A DNA stretch of 64,000 bases from Lutjanus erythropterus (Eukaryota > Chordata > Actinopteri > Lutjaniformes > Lutjanidae), in the NCBI GenBank assembly GCA_020091685.1, contig CM034591.1, positions 14,414,043 to 14,478,042 of the forward strand, written 5' to 3'. Positions 12,614 through 24,600 of the stretch are shown piece after piece (position 1 is the stretch's first letter; the number at the start of each line of letters is the position of its first letter). Under the pieces are notes generated by a model that was given only the letters and a program-made list of their open reading frames with translations, did no database searches and had not been told where the DNA came from. A program made the position numbers and the translations under genes.

Positions 12614-13199
12614 CACAGAAAAGCTTTCTGACAGGTTATTGTTGATGTTTAGGGCCAAACTTTGTACTTATGACCTTTGAACCCATGACCGAGCACTTAA
12701 CTTACTTGAACCTCTCAGAAAAAGACGAGGTTATGATGTATTATGTACAAAAAATACAATACTGTAAATCAAACTGCATTAAATGGTTTGAAGAAGAGTT
12801 TAAAACTTATTCTAGTGTGTTACAGGCTGAGACACACTTGTACTGCTGTTTTAATAATAAACGAAGACACGGTATATCATAAACATGGTTTGCTGATTCC
12901 TTTTTCATCCTAAATCCATTGGTGTGAGATCCTTCCTTTGCTCCTCGAACTTGTGGATTGCTCACACTGTTCCCTGATCTCCACAGGTCAGCTGTACCAG
13001 CGCTGTAATGAAACTCCTGTTCTTTAAAATGAGTCACATCTTCTAAAGAGAGGTCTTATCAACCTGTGCCGGTGAACCCCGGTGAGTGTGCTTTGGCAGA
13101 TTTGTAGCCCACATGATGATGAGTCATATTGTAATATCCACTCTGGCAGCCGTCGCTCTCACATCTCTCTCCTGCAGTGGCAGCTCAGACATCCCCAGC

Positions 13200-13470
13200 C
13201 AGTTGTGATTGGGTTTATTCAGCTCTGTGTACTTTAGAGAGCAGCAGCTAGCAGAGGCAGTTACGGCTGCTCTTGAACATCGTCTTGTTTGCGGGGGCCG
13301 CCATCGCTCTGCGTTTGTGTAATTTATTGGTATCATCCGGGTGATTCAAGTGGAAGACAGGTCACGCACCTTTTTTTTGGGGGGGGGCACATGGCGGGCG
13401 TTTAGACGAACCCGCCGATCGAGCGTCAACATGAAATTCCGCAGCCTGTTACTATGGCAACAGGAGTCTG
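13200..13470 (-). promoter_or_regulatory. Promoter/first-exon-like GC-rich patch
   Basis: Read on the minus strand, an X-box (13461-13448) is followed by CpG-containing sequence with CCGCC and CCCGCC motifs. GCGATGGCGGCC then follows, with its ATG at 13304-13302. ATGGCGGC is the YY1/TISU core often found at short-leader housekeeping starts. The frame from this ATG stops after 18 codons unless it is spliced; a weak GTAACT donor candidate lies before the stop. It could be a lost or unannotated first exon, a non-coding RNA promoter, or an enhancer. Confidence 0.3.
13448..13461. promoter_or_regulatory. RFX-type X-box palindrome
   Basis: GTTACTATGGCAAC reads GTTGCCATAGTAAC on the other strand. 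This fits the full consensus GTNRCC, 0-3 bases, RGYAAC for RFX transcription factors. It sits in a CpG-containing patch. The motif match is direct; function is inferred. Confidence 0.45.
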
Positions 13471-13794
13471 GGTGGTAGTGGCCTGCAGTACATCTCTTTT
13501 TCTCTCTCTCAGACACATGTACAGAGCAGCATAGTCTCTTAATGATGTTTCACCAACTCGCCCACTCATCACCAGTCACACAATGAGCCGTGCTGAGAGC
13601 GTTAAAGAGACAGCGAGGGAGGACAGAGACAGAAACGCTGCTTCTGCCGCATCACTGCTACTGTAAAAGATTAGAGTGCGAGCGATAACTCATATAAGGA
13701 AGAAAGTAAGGATTATTTTAATTACTGTTTCACGTAATTTAGTCAATTAAAAAGTCTGAAAAGTGACAAAATCTAGAGCCTACGCTATGCCTAC

Positions 13795-14195
13795 AACAGT
13801 CAAACAAGACAGTCTAATACAGCGAGTTAAAAGTCCTTAAAAAGTCTTAAAATGTCTTAAATTCCCATTTACTAATAAAAGGCCTTACAAAGTCTTCAAT
13901 TCTGTTTGGTCTTAAATATTTATTTATTGAATATTCTAACTGTTTAAAATGGTCTAAAGCACAGGCAGCATTTTAAGTATATTTGAACTTTTCTTAACTT
14001 GGGGTCAATATATATTTTGTTCTGTGTTTTTTTTAGTTTTTTTTATATATTTTATATTTTTATACGTATTTACTCAGAAGACCACACCTGCATTCTCACA
14101 TTTGGTAAGTTTATTGTAAAACTGGCCTTACATTTAATTAAGCGTGGCACCAAAAAGTCTTACATTTAACTTGCCATGCTAGCAGCCCTGTGAGG
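13795..14195. repeat. TCTTAAA-type interspersed repeat
   Basis: It contains repeated AAAGTCTTAAAATGTCTTAA and a distal AAAAAGTCTTACATTTAACT followed by GCCCTGTGAG. This pattern resembles a widespread fish DNA-element family. The boundaries are approximate. Confidence 0.35.
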
Positions 14196-14539
14196 CTTAA
14201 CTAAAGTCCACAATGATGATGTTAATATACTGAGGTTTAGCAGGTATTATGTTTAATATAACAACTTTACCATCATAGTTTAGTATTTTAGCTCACTAAC
14301 CCTTGTCGAGTAGCACAAAGTACGTAGTAAGAATGTTCTGCAGATATTTGATTTTGTAAAGGTGCAGGACAGATAAGAACATTTTCACCTGTTGCTGTCC
14401 ACAAAAGAACGGTCATTAGGATTTGTCCTTTGATAATGAATGTCTGTACAAATTTCATATCAATTTTTCCAATAGTTAGATCCAATAGATATATTTAAGT
14501 CTGGACCAAAGTGTGTGGTCTAGTGGATAAAGAGTTTAT

Positions 14540-14830
14540 TATTTTTTGATTTGTCCAAACAAAAGTCAAGAAAATCCCCAAAAGCAACTAGCAATTGTTT
14601 TGTTTTAATATCGATTAATTTAGATTGTCCATAAAATGTTACAAAATAGTGAAAAATCTGAATTTCCCACGTCTTCACATTGATTTTTCATTCAACTCAC
14701 ACTTGCAAAGACAAGGATAATCAGTTTAGTGTCATATAAGACAGAAGCAGAAAGTGTCTCAAAATTAATAATTTAATCATCAAAACAGTTTTTCAATTTT
14801 TTTTCAATTGATTAATCAGTGCCTCATCTT
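14540..14830 (-). repeat. Repeat family C, inverted copy
   Basis: It contains TCCATAAAATGTTACAAAAT followed by AGTGAAAAATCTG, which is the internal part of family C read in the opposite orientation, and ends with GATTAATCAGTGCC. The copy is diverged. Confidence 0.4.
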
Positions 14831-15709
14831 GAGCATTCGGTTTACAATAGCCTCTCAGCTTGATGAGGCTGGAATCAGAAAATGTTTTCAAGATGAATCA
14901 TCAATGATTTTGATACTCAATCAGTCGCTTAATAGTCCCTTTGCCAGCCATTAGAGCATCTACTGCAAACCCAGAAATATTCTGTACCCCAAAGTTGTGT
15001 GTTAGAAATGTAAAGCACGGGGCCCCAACATTATGAAACTACTGGATGCTAACTTGCATATGTTGGATAATTCACATAGTGAACAAAACAAGCAATATCA
15101 TGATCACTTTTATGGACAAAATTCTGTCAGCATTCTTTTCTGACATTTTCAATATTCATACTGGGTATTTAAACTGGAAGTAGCCATATTCCAACTCCCT
15201 GTGGAAAGATTTGATGAAGTTCTAGTCTTTTTTGAATTTTTAGAACACTCTGAATTTATTTGATTACACAGATAACTTACTGAAAAACTTAAACTAGGTC
15301 ATAAATCATAGGATGCTTATGCACACAATTATCTAAATGACATTTTAAAATTCAAAATCAAATAAAAGTAGCCATATTTCAACTCCCAGTGGTCGTCAAT
15401 GTAGTCAGTTTGGATTTTGCAAATGTCAGAAATGAATTCAGCATATAACCCTCTATAACCCGCAACACCTCGCAAATATTGTCCAGATCTGCCAAGCAGT
15501 TGCTGAAATATTGTCCATATAGGTAATTATGCTAATTACTGCTACTTACGCTTATTATGCAAAATGGCCACCATATGCAAGTTATCATCTGACAGTTTCA
15601 TGATGCTTTTCATTTCTGACACAAAACTTTGGGGTACTCAACTTTTACTGGGTTCACATTTCTGGCATGTAGACTATAAGTAGTTTTACTAAACAAAACA
15701 TTCTGTGAC

Positions 15710-15935
15710 TCCAGCTCTTTGGTTGTGAACATTTGCTGCTTTTCTCCCTTTTGTTTTATTTTAAATTACATATCTTTGGATTTTGTAGTGTTGGTCAGAC
15801 AAAGAAGCCACATTAGGCTCAGGGAACCTTTCATGATGGGATTTTTTCAAATGTTCTTAGATTCTGCACAAAATAATTGTCCAGATTAATCAGTAGTAAA
15901 AATAGCTGCAGTCCTACAACAGTTAATTTCCATTA
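15710..15935 (+). repeat. Repeat family C, diverged copy
   Basis: ATATCTTTGGATTTTGTAGT, then TGGTCAGACAAAGAAG and a final AATAGCTGCAGTCCTA, follow the family C order. Confidence 0.45.
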
Positions 15936-16699
15936 ACTGACTTATTGGTCAATTAAAAGATCATTTTGGCTCTAAATTGATTCTCATTCTGCATGTTGAT
16001 TAATTTTTCACCCAGATGTACCTGTGCCAAGTCTGAACGTGAAAAAGAAAATTAAAGGCCGTCAGGGAAATCAACATCCGAGAGTCTCATTGGCTGAGAA
16101 AGATGACAGACTCATGTGTAATTTAAAAAATTAATTGTCAGAAAGTTGCACTGAATCTATACTTTTCACTGTCAATCATTTACACTGTTAAAACAGAGCA
16201 AGTGAGATTAAGTTGCCAAGGCAACATGTCGTCTGATCCACCCCTGCAGTTATTTCCTCAGTACTGTGAGGACGTTGGAGTTTCTCCATCCCTCAAACAA
16301 GCTCATATGTGTTTTTCTGCTTTATTTGTTCTGATCTCGGAGAAATTGATACGTGTCACGGACTGTGATTGCATCCCACTTGTTTTGCTTTGGTTATGTG
16401 TGTCTCTGTTAGGATTACAGCTATATTTAGTGCTATGTAAATCAACATCAGAGAAGAAAGACGTGCGGTGGCGGAGCTGCTGTACTCAAGCCTCAACGGG
16501 ATGCAGTAAGTTCATTCCACCTCCTTCTCTGTGCTTCTCATCCAGGAAAAATGCCTCGAGACTTTCACACTGTCAGCATATTTGTCAGCTTTAACAGTAG
16601 TTCGTTTTCTACACACAACCCACAATACTGATTTGAGACTTAAGCGGGGATTAGGGAAACCTCACCCCTCCTCCTGCCAAAATGTAGCCCACGACCACT

Positions 16700-18454
16700 T
16701 GAACTTGAAAGAAGACACTAACTCAGAGTTGTAATTAAACTAAATTTTAACAATTGTCAGTTCTATTGTACAATATTGAACAGGAGTCACAAAAGTGCAC
16801 AAGAGGCATTGGTTCAAAAGGAAGGATCATATGTTATCCAGGTTCAGGTGACTTATGAACAGTAGGGCTAAACAGAGAGAAGCAAAAAGTCCCTTCATAG
16901 ATAATATTTCAATCTTATGATCAAAACAGTGATGAAAAAATATAAACTTAGAACATCATAGTATTATTACCCAGTTAATATGCCACTACAACATGTGTCT
17001 TTGATTTCAAATGCACCATTCTCCAAGATGGCCTTTCATCCTGCAAACAAAACCTCTGAATCCTGACAAATTTGGTATATTTTATATATTATTATTGTAC
17101 AGCTATAGAGACGTTAGGTTAAGGTTGATTTACTTGGTATGTTCTAGAAACACTAGTAGTTGCAGAGAGGCACCAAAAATAAATAAATATGTAGAACAAA
17201 AAAACAAGAATCTGACAGGGTTTGTAGTGAAAAGGCCCATGCCATCTAAATGTTTTCAGTGAAGTACACTTTCACATTATTAACCCATCGAGCAGCACCA
17301 AGTCCCCTCACCCCAAAAATAACCACCACCATAACAAAAACCAGTGTGTAGGAAGCACATCAACAGCCTTGGAGACACACGTCTTTGTTCTACAAAATGG
17401 ACAACAATACTATTGCACACACAAAAATCCTTTTAACACTACACTACACTCATGGCAAAACGGGATTCCTAGTATTATTATTTTTGGATGTTTCTGAAGG
17501 AAAAGCTCCTGAGATGAGAAGAGAGTTTTCCTTCTTTATGCAAATATGATTAAATGGTGTGTTTATTCAAAACACCCACAAGAGAGTTGATGAATTCCTG
17601 CTGCAGTCCCTTCTCAGAGTAGCTTTTTGTGCAAACACCTGTTTTTGACACCCATTTACCACATTAACATCCTCAGGATGGGCTGCGTTTTTCTTTTCAT
17701 CTCATTATTAGTGAGGACTTTTCATCAGGGTTTCTCACAAAAATCAAGTTATTATTATGGTGATGGTCATCACTTGGCCAGTTCTCCTTGCCGGGTGGAT
17801 TTAGACTCACCTGGAGGCACTTTGTGTCACGGCCGTTTGTCATTATACAGTATGTGCATATAATCTAATGAGTACAAACTGTCTCCTAACACACCTGAGA
17901 TAGACGAGGCAACAGCAAGGACAGTCTGTGTAAAGATTTCATCTCTAATTCTCTGAGGGGCCCACAAGGATTAACACCAATTATTACTTGAGTGATGCTG
18001 AACAGCATTGTCTGTGTGTTATTCATTTTAGCCCTTTTAAGTCCCCTCCTCTACTCTAAACTCAGACTGCCTGTGAAGAAATGCCGCAGCCTTCAGAAAA
18101 AAGACAGATGGACAGAATCTAAGAACCCACCACCAGCTTTTTAAAGCCGTTTCTCCCCCACAGAAACGGGTAAGTAAGCTCAAAGTGTGACTCTTGATTT
18201 AGTTTCAGAATGCCAGCGTACAAAATGGAGCCATTTGGTGGAGCACGCTGGCCTTCCTCCTGCCAGTCTCTCTCTCCCTCTCCAAAATAAATCTCTTTCC
18301 TCACATGATCGTGTTTATTACAAGCCAAAGCTGATAGTTTCTGAGTGGACGTCACCTTGGGGGAGTAGGTGCCACATAGTTTCAGCCCTGAAGACATACT
18401 GTAGTGAATCCTTCGTACCTGACCCCTGACCCTTTCGACTCAGTGCCACTTCTC
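16700..18454 (-). other. homer2 3' UTR region (end not fixed)
   Basis: This is non-coding sequence after the homer2 stop on the minus strand. Minus-strand AATAAA signals occur at 18319-18314 and 17567-17562. Either could end the message; the second gives a UTR of about 0.9 kb. No member of repeat families A-D was recognised here, which suits a UTR. Confidence 0.4.
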
Positions 18455-18643
18455 TCAGTTATCCACGCCCAGCTTGGAGAGGCCCTGCCTGAACTCATGC
18501 AGCTCGTCTATCTTTCCATCCAGAATATCCATGAACTTCTTCAGCTCCCCCTTCATGTTGCGCTGCTTTTGTCGACTGTCGTCGATGTCTACCTGAAGGC
18601 TCCCCATCCTCCCCTCCAGTTCGCCGTTCTTTGTCTCTGCAGC
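18455..18643 (-). CDS. homer2: homer2 exon 9, C-terminal coiled coil and stop
   Basis: 62 codons plus TGA (stop at 18457-18455 on the minus strand), acceptor TCTACACAG. It encodes residues 293-354, [20 protein letters not shown] to [20 protein letters not shown] and SKLGVDN. This is the tetramerising leucine-zipper end. The last residues match the mammalian Homer2 terminus (GLSKLGTDN) closely. Confidence 0.96.
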   Translation of the reverse strand, partial: AAETKNGELEGRMGSLQVDIDDSRQKQRNMKGELKKFMDILDGKIDELHEFRQGLSKLGVDN

Positions 18644-21600
18644 CTGTGTAGAAAGGAAAATAAAAACAGTTCAGGGTTTATACACCCGATGGAAATCTTT
18701 AAAAACACTTGAATTTGAATGTTGTCTTTTCAAGGTTTTTAAAGTGCTTGGATTTTGAATTAAGTGTTTGAAACCGCTTTAAAATTGTAATTGCATTTTC
18801 ATAATAAACAGGGTTCCTACAGAGTATGCAGAAGTATGAAATTTGCATTATGTGATTTCCTGGTCTGAATAAGTATGGAAAACAGAAAAGAGAGTAGAAA
18901 ACACTATTCGCCCTATTCTGTTTTCTAAGATATGAAATTCAGAATTTCTAAAAATAACTGGATCATACAAGCAGAGTGTTTTTCATGCTGTTTGGAGCAG
19001 GCAGCCTGCACAGCCAAAATGTTAACCACTGTGTGAGAGAGCATGGGCCAAAGCGAGCTTGATGTCACACAAAGCAAGGCAGCTCCACCCCAAATGCCTT
19101 ATAACTGAATCGAATCCAGACATCCACAACCAAATGCAGCAATATCTTCAAATAGCACATATACATAGAGTCACAAATAACCAAATATTAAGATTTTCAG
19201 ACATGTATGAGTTATACAGTGATGTACATATCAGAAAAGGTTCTGCATAATGAAACCATACTTCTGTGGCTGCTTTCATTGATACTGAATAAAAAAGGAG
19301 TGACTGAAGGGTTTGCTTTTTTAATGAAGAAATGAAATTAATGATAGAGAGCACTCCTTTTGTAAAATAAAATCAAAATAATATGATAAAAGATATTTTT
19401 TATTGTGATCGTCATGTTCAAAATATTTTCTCTTGCATATATAGATACATACACATATATCTAAATATGTAATTTATCATAGCTGTGAGGTGCTGGAAAA
19501 GCTTGAAAATGCTCCTTGAAAAGTGCTTGAATTCGACACTGGACAAGGTGCAAGAACCCTGATAGTTACATTCCAGCAAACAGTGGATACAGGGAAATCA
19601 AATTAATTTCTTAGAGGGATGCATTTGATGTAGCAGTACAGGTATATTGTTGGGTCTTCATCATAACAGAGATGCCAAAACAAAGGCAGAGCTTCTAACA
19701 GCTACTGTCAAAAAAAATCACATAAAAGCAGTTCAACTTGCCAAAATGCTTCAAAAAAAAAGGAAAAAATTACATCATTAGGACTGAAAACTAGGCTTTA
19801 TAAAAAAAAGAAAAATTTTTGTGGGAGGATGGGAGGGTGAAGCAAGTGTTTCAGACTAGCAGGCGACACGAGTGACACATTAATGCCTAAGATACCATTG
19901 AAGGGAGGAGTTTAAAATAGGAGTGCTAAATGGGTGTTGCGCCTGCATGACTGTATCTTCCAGCTGACTCCTGAAACCCGATCCCCACATGGGGTGTCGT
20001 CTTTAAATAGAGGGTAGCCATGACCACAAACACAGAGGTAAAAAGAGTAGAACAGAATAAGGGGAAAACTCCAGCAGGAAAGTTTTACTTTGCCCATTCA
20101 CTTTTGACTGAATGGACAGTGGCTGAGTTTTCATTTTGGGCCTCGTGGAAAGACGGAGGTATTCGAGACATCCCATTGTCTGTGCTCCTCCTCAGTTTGG
20201 TTGGCTGCTTAGATAAACTCCTGCTTCAGCCGGTTCTGTTGTCACTGTCATTCATCCAGCTGGCTGTTGCAGAAACAAACCAGGCAGTCAAGCTTTTGTG
20301 GAGCACAAGAACTTCAGGCATGCCACTGTTGATTTTATTCTCCTCCCTGCCCGGCTTGAAAGGCAGCACATGCATGACAGCTTGGATGATAAAAATCCTG
20401 CTCTGAGTCAGTCTGAACGGGGCGAGATGAGCGTCACTAGCAATGCAACTCATGTCAGACTTGGCACTGGCGGGGCATACAGTCATTCACCGAGCCTAGC
20501 ACTTCTGGTTTTACAGAGAGTCTGATATTACTCAATGAGAAATCAACCCTGAACAATGGGTGCTATTTGGTGCAAAGGAGACGGGGAGGTGACGGGTGTG
20601 AATCTGTATTGTTTCTGGCAACAGCAGATTTCTCACGCCCAACTTAACCTCATAGACACAGACATATTATCAGACTTCAGTAAAGCTTCATCTGTTTCTG
20701 TAGAGAGAAAAACTGATCAAATTTGAAGCACGCTGAAACTAAAGAGCCGTGACAAAGATGTATTATCTCTGTTCCTCGGAAGAGGAAGAGGAAACCTTTT
20801 CAAAGAGGCAATAATCCACTCCATGTTGTACTGGGGATGGACCTTTATTAATAGATACAGTCACCACAATGTGCGTTAGTGAGACACGTGAGAGGAATGT
20901 TGTGTCACCAGCCCTCAGGCAGGATGGTGAATAGGAACTCTGATTCTTTACCTCCGTCTGAAAGTGCTGCTTACGCCTCAGAGACTGCGTGTTACCTCGC
21001 TGTGACAGACATTGTGTACTCACGTGTGCCGTCATCTCGAGGTCTAAACCGACTCTGCCGTGCTTTTATACTCTGCTGTAAAATAACACCTGAGAGAAAC
21101 ATGGGGGTTTCTGGATACTTTTAAACATACCTGCAGTTTTGTGGTGATGCCCTCGCACTCTGCCATGAGCTGAGGGATTATCTCTGCTTGCTTCCTCAGG
21201 TTCTCCAGCTCCTGGGAAAGAATAATAAAGGAGGAACCAGTTAAGCACTATAAGGAAACAAAATCTACCAACCAGCACCACTAAAAAATGAGATAGTACA
21301 TATCAAAGGTGCAGTGAGTGATTCTGGAGAAAGATAGGTGAGAGAGCCGTAAGGAGGCGCAGAAATTTGGTTTTCTCTCAGATCACTTGAATTACATTTT
21401 GCTGAAAGGTTATTTTGGAACTTTTGCCCAATGACGCCAAAAATAACTGTCTAACCCATCTTTAATAAATAAAAGGGGACAGTTCAGATTATATAATATG
21501 GGGATGTATGAGGTACTTTGGTGTTATATAGATGTATATATATATTTTAGGTAGACCTTTTTTTAAGTGGGCAAAATACGATTTGTGCTGACCCAGTCCA

Positions 21601-24600
21601 CAACAGTTCATTGCTTGGCTTCTGTACTGATACTCGTCTCTGCTTCTCCAAACTGGAGTTGTGCCAATTGAAGTACCTCATAAAACTCCTGCAATAAATA
21701 ATCTAAACTATCAATTTAAACTGTACAAAAGCCAAAGTGTAAAACCAAATACGTGTGGTTTGTGAGTGACTTTCTGGATTAAACAAATAAAGTAAACAAT
21801 TGTGATATAATGTGATTCACATATTTGCCTAAATAAAATACAAATTAGACAAAATTGTTATTTAAAGCAGAGCCTATCTTGTTAAGAAAGAAGAAGAGTA
21901 AAGTGTAAAGCAAAGTAAAAATCATGCACTGTGAATTTTACGAGTTTTTGTTACTTGGTGCTACAGACACATTTCAGGCAGTACCAAAAAAGTATTGTTT
22001 GTTTGTTATGTTTGCGTATTCAATCGTCCAGTGTGTAAGATTTACAGGGATTTAATGGCAGAATATGACTGTATGACAGTATTTACAAGTATGTTTTGAT
22101 TGGTGTATAATTACCTAAAAATGAGAATTATTGTTTTAATTCATCTATCTTGTTAAGCTATTTCTTGCAGCTGTTTAAGAAATGTTTCTAGAATAATTAT
22201 ATCAATTTTCTTTAATGAATATAATTTATGTTGCTGTTGCTGCTACACCACTCCTTTAATAAGAGTGCAGCGGTCCAGACCGCATCAGCATCATGCTAAT
22301 AATGACGGTAAAGCACATGTAATATTACTTTAATCGATTATCCAAATACTTGGCAACTAATTTTCTTTCCATCAACTATTTGTTGCAACTTCAGTTCTAG
22401 ATAGGCAGTTTTGCTTTTTCCGCACGTTTTTCAGCCACCGTTGGTTCTCCACATGCATGGAAGGGGAGGGTGAGGTGGAAGTGTTTGCAAATATACAAAC
22501 TATAATCAAAAGATGACAGCAACACAAAGCAAGAAAGTAAAAATGGAAAGCAAGGTTAAAATATACAAAGAAAAGCAATAGACGAGAATGAATACTGTTT
22601 GTTTCCTTCTCAATTAAACATATATTATAGCTCCGAAGATTTCATGCCCCGCTGCTTTGAGCCACACACCACAGAGTTTCACAGCATCCGTTATCGCCTT
22701 CAGCACTTCCATGCCAGGTAATAATTGGCCGGGTCTTTGTAGTCACCTGCAGCAGCTTTGTTCTGTTAGTTCACGGCTGGCCAGCACTGGGGTCAACACC
22801 ACAGTGAGCGCTTAATAATTCATAGGCACGTTTTTAATTGGAGGAGTTGAGCATGTGCATTTCTAGAAGGGGGTGAGTCACTCGGTGGATGAGCCTCTGT
22901 GGACCGTGTGCTGTATCAGTGCTCTGCAAACAATGAGACTTCCTTCTGCAGGCCCCTTCGGTCAGTGTGAGGAGCATTATGGCTGATGCACAGGACTCTA
23001 GAAACGCTGAAGCCCCCAAAGGATGTGAATCTTTGCTTATCATCTTTTAAAATCAGCTCCAGCTCTTTGAACTACTTCCGTCCTGTTGTTGTGTAAGATA
23101 TACCGCTCTCGAAGGAAAGATATATATGTTCTATTAATACTCAGGCTGCCAGGTGCTAAACTAGAATATCCCAGACGCAGTTTACCTCAGGGAATTAAGA
23201 AGGGTCTTTACGCAGCACAGCTATAAATGTCATCATTTTGCAACACTAATAAACACTATTAAATTCAAACTAAACAAAAATCAACAGAAAATTAATGGAG
23301 TCATTAACCATTTAAGTAATTTATCAAGCAAGTATGAAACATTTGCTTGTTCCAGCTTCTGAAATGTGTGAACATACTGATCATCTGTGTTTCAATCTGA
23401 CTGTAAACTGAATATCTTTGGGCTCTGATTTCTTCATCAGACTAAAGCAATATAAAGACTAGAGCTTCAAAGACAAGTCAAGACATAAAATTAATCTGCA
23501 ACTATTATCAATCAATGATTTAAAATCAACTTTTTCTAGCAAATATACCACACAATTGATGGTTCCAGGTTCTCAAATGTGAGAATTTTCTGCTTTTTCT
23601 TCTCTAATATTGCAGTAAATTTGTAGTCACTGGTTTCTTGGTCAGACAAAACAAGAAATTTGATGGAATTGCCTTCAGCACTAAGAAACTGTGATGTGAT
23701 TTTATGCCAAATGATTAATGAAGAAAACATTCAGCAGATTATCTGATAATGAAAATAATTGTTACTTGAAGCATTGATAAAGATTCCACCTCGGGACTCT
23801 TTTTCTCGATTTTTTTTTTATTTCATAGACCCAAATTTAATGGACTAACTGATAACATAAAAATTTTGCAAACATTATATGCATTTTAGAGAAAGTGCAA
23901 AGCTTGATTTGCTGCAGTGTCCAGGGGCATCATTAGAAAAAAAATCTTTAACTGCTTGTACTATCTTAACTTTACTTTCCTAGATAGAAAAAAGCATGTC
24001 CTCTTATTACAGAAGCAATGTCTAAACTCGTGGTTGTGTCCTATCCTATCTCAGGCCTCATATCTTAACTTAAGAAATCCTAACTAGAGTTGTAAACATG
24101 TTTCTTCAATCGGCACTCATACTGTCATGCCTGTATCTGTCTGAAGAATGTACAAAAGACTGCCTGTATCCTTCAGCTGTCTCACTGCACGTGTGACTGG
24201 CTAGCTTGCTTGCTATGGACAAGGAACGACGGGTGTTCAATTCTACCTTTGATGAGTCAGAGGTATTAATTTTGTCACAGATAAAACCCCAGCTTTTTGG
24301 TATGAGTTGCCTTTCAGTATTCATGTTGTTCTCCATCTTCATTATCATACAGACCTAATGACAGTGGTGCTGCCATTTTGACAGTTTGAATGTAGGACAG
24401 GGTCAAAGCAATCCAAACAAAAATAGATTACATGCTGGAAATTAATTAAAGCTAACTTTAGGGGTCTAAACCACAGAGAAGTTCAGAAAAACTTGTGAAA
24501 GCTGCTAAATCCTTTGGAGAACGACTTGGTCAGCTGGAAAGGTCATGATATTTTGAGAAACTATGGTTAAAAGGTGGCAAAGAGCCGTAAGAGCTGGCTC

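Larger units (their letters stand above)
10339..13000 (+). other. whamm 3' UTR and downstream sequence (end not fixed)
   Basis: This stretch is non-coding. It begins with a short CA repeat at about 10341-10373. About 11213-12613 is a composite repeat described separately. An AATAAA occurs near 12856 and an ATTAAA near 12776, either of which could be a polyadenylation signal. The large repeat before them makes a much shorter UTR equally possible, so transcript data are needed to place the end. Confidence 0.4.
13000..16700. other. Convergent intergenic space between whamm and homer2
   Basis: The first 500 bases (13.0-13.5 kb) are richer in GC and CpG than their surroundings and carry the promoter-like motifs listed separately. 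The rest is AT-rich, with TCTTAAA-type and family C repeat copies. The longest open frame (16202-16594, no ATG at its start) has no recognisable domain. Confidence 0.6.

Noticed and set aside
16202-16594. 130-codon open frame in the intergenic space
   Set aside because: It starts at a non-ATG codon and is Cys/Ser-rich. It has one hydrophobic stretch but no domain, no splice context and no repeat-independent support.
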